Positions 35,657 through 36,463 of a stretch of 36,463 nucleotides of DNA are shown here, in pieces (position 1 is the first letter of the stretch; each line of letters begins with the position of its first letter). A program made the translations under genes and the position numbers. This DNA comes from a virus. The notes beneath the pieces were generated by a model, which searched no databases, was not told the DNA's origin, and worked only from the letters and a program-made list of their open reading frames with translations. The DNA is taken from the IMG/VR virus record IMGVR_UViG_3300044616_000313, positions 1 to 36,463 of that record. One strand, written 5' to 3'.

Positions 35657-36463
35657 ATGGCCGACATCGACCTGACCCCCACGGAGGAGATGGCATCGAA
35701 TGCCGCCCGTGGGCTGGAACTGCGCGAGAAGCACGGACGCGGCGGAACCGCCGTGGGCGTTGCCCGCGCACGCGACATCAAGAACCGGAAGAACCTGTCC
35801 CCCGACACCGTTCGGCGGATGCACTCGTTCTTTTCGCGTCACGCCGGGAATGAAGCCGGGGGTGAGGATGATGCGGGGTATATCTCGTTCCTGTTGTGGG
35901 GCGGGGCCGCAGGACGATCATGGGCAAAGCGCAAGAGCGCACAACTTGACAAGGACGAAAACGCTATGAGCGACACGCGCAAGGAAATCATGGAACGACT
36001 TGGCAGCGCGGGCAAGGTGAAGTCGGGCCGCGCGGAACAGGTGATGCGCGATGGCACCGTACACCTTGATTTCCGCGCCGCGAAGGAATGGCTGGCGGGC
36101 GTGACGGATTCTGCCCTGCGGTACATCATCAACGATGCACAGCAGGCGGCGAAGGCGATGCCGGATGGGAACAAGTGGAACTACTACCACGATCTTTCGC
36201 TGACAGCGCAAGACGAACTCCAGCGGCGCAAGCGCAAGTCTGCCCGCCCCGGCGCGAAGGCAAAGTTTGGCAATGTAGATCGGCTGGACAGCCTCATGGC
36301 GGCTGTCTACCGAGCCTTGAAGAACAACGACAAGGAAGCCGCGAAGCGGCTCATGGCAGATGCCGCAAAAGAGATCGACAGCAACACCCCGCCATATATG
36401 CTGGCGGAATATAAGGATCTAAAGCGATCTTTCTCCCGCCCCGGCGCGAAGGCGAAGATGGCG
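35657..36463 (+). CDS. Modular RPGAK-repeat protein, 5' part of an origin-spanning gene
   Basis: The ATG at 35657 lies six bases after a -10 hexamer. This part encodes residues 1-226 of the 624-residue joined protein and then repeats the first 127 bases of the window. Residues 1-64 are a basic N-terminal region with MADIDLTPTEEMASNAARGLELREKHG-type sequence, rich in Arg/Lys (ARARDIKNRKNL). Residues 65-103 have a small aromatic segment (YISFLLWGGAAGRSW). Residues 104-193 form a helical domain starting MSDTRKEIMERLG. The first linker, KSARPGAKAKFG, is at 194-205, and a helical module (NVDRLDSLMAAVYRALKNND) follows. An internal ATG at 35966 (MSDTRK) could be a nested start. The gene continues at base 1. 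It is encoded between the large terminase and the portal. Function is unknown. Confidence 0.82.
   Translation, partial: MADIDLTPTEEMASNAARGLELREKHGRGGTAVGVARARDIKNRKNLSPDTVRRMHSFFSRHAGNEAGGEDDAGYISFLLWGGAAGRSWAKRKSAQLDKDENAMSDTRKEIMERLGSAGKVKSGRAEQVMRDGTVHLDFRAAKEWLAGVTDSALRYIINDAQQAAKAMPDGNKWNYYHDLSLTAQDELQRRKRKSARPGAKAKFGNVDRLDSLMAAVYRALKNNDKEAAKRLMADAAKEIDSNTPPYMLAEYKDLKRSFSRPGAKAKMA
36337..36463. repeat. Right copy of the 127-bp terminal direct repeat
   Basis: These 127 bases repeat 1-127 exactly. Removing one copy gives a circle of 36,336 bp. The length suggests an assembler k-mer of 127 rather than a physical terminal repeat. Confidence 0.93.

Noticed and set aside
1-36463. Integrase, excisionase, attachment site, CRISPR array or insertion sequence
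   Set aside because: No recombinase motifs, spaced direct repeats or terminal inverted repeats of insertion-sequence type were seen, so a temperate integrating life style is not supported.

Overview
The window is an essentially complete tailed-phage genome of about 36.3 kb assembled as a circle. The first 127 bases recur exactly as the last 127 bases, and one gene runs off the right end and continues in frame at the left end. All credible genes are on the + strand and densely packed, many joined by ATGA or GTGA stop-start overlaps. The DNA is GC-rich (around 60% by eye). Sigma70-like promoters, Shine-Dalgarno sites and a lipoprotein/membrane lysis cassette suggest a Gram-negative host. I see no integrase, partition gene, tRNA or CRISPR array. 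The set of a Mu-type portal and head proteins, a tail-chaperone frameshift and a tape-measure candidate, with no sheath, points to a siphovirus-like virion.

Layout on the circle. Packaging and head: small terminase (33763), large terminase (34152), a modular repeat protein that crosses the contig ends (35657 to 1195), DUF935/Mu gp29-like portal (1192), Mu gpF-like head morphogenesis protein (2665), a three-gene fibre-like block (3858-6504), protease plus internal-start scaffold (6544/7102), decoration-like protein (7741) and major capsid protein (8162). Connector and tail: DUF1320-type adaptor (9270), gpG-like tail completion (9752), tail-tube candidate (10382), tail assembly chaperones joined by a -1 frameshift (10882-11387), tail terminator candidate (11384), short tape measure candidate (11845), distal tail proteins (12842-16822) and a beta-helical tail fibre/spike (16819). 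Lysis and accessory: small membrane proteins and a lipoprotein (19837-20685), a very cysteine-rich 617-residue protein, a CxxC protein, a metallophosphoesterase and an HExxH protein. From 24128 to 24599 lies a structured, largely non-coding stretch. The early/replication block follows: a DUF1376-type replication protein containing 12-bp iterons, PD-(D/E)XK nuclease, several small unknowns, RusA resolvase, DUF932 protein, ERF single-strand annealing protein, Gp157-family protein and a small candidate regulator.

The most striking feature is the control layer. Five promoters place the start codon exactly 6 bases after the -10 hexamer, which predicts leaderless mRNAs (genes at 6544, 19837, 25959, 33482, 35657). 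Four others, in the early block, feed a reiterated leader. Its predicted 5' end is a stem-loop with invariant loop AGGTC, followed by a second stem-loop with loop CGGAC, CGGAT or CGGGA, then AGGAGACA-like sequence and the start codon. The stems differ between copies but stay complementary, so the RNA fold appears to be conserved. The second hairpin also precedes three downstream genes of the same operons. Six promoters carry an inverted C4...G4 block in the -35/-10 spacer, a possible operator shared by both promoter types.

Other unusual points are the modular gene with five RPGAK repeats, a 14-residue motif shared by the scaffold leader and the capsid N terminus, and the absence of a recognisable endolysin.
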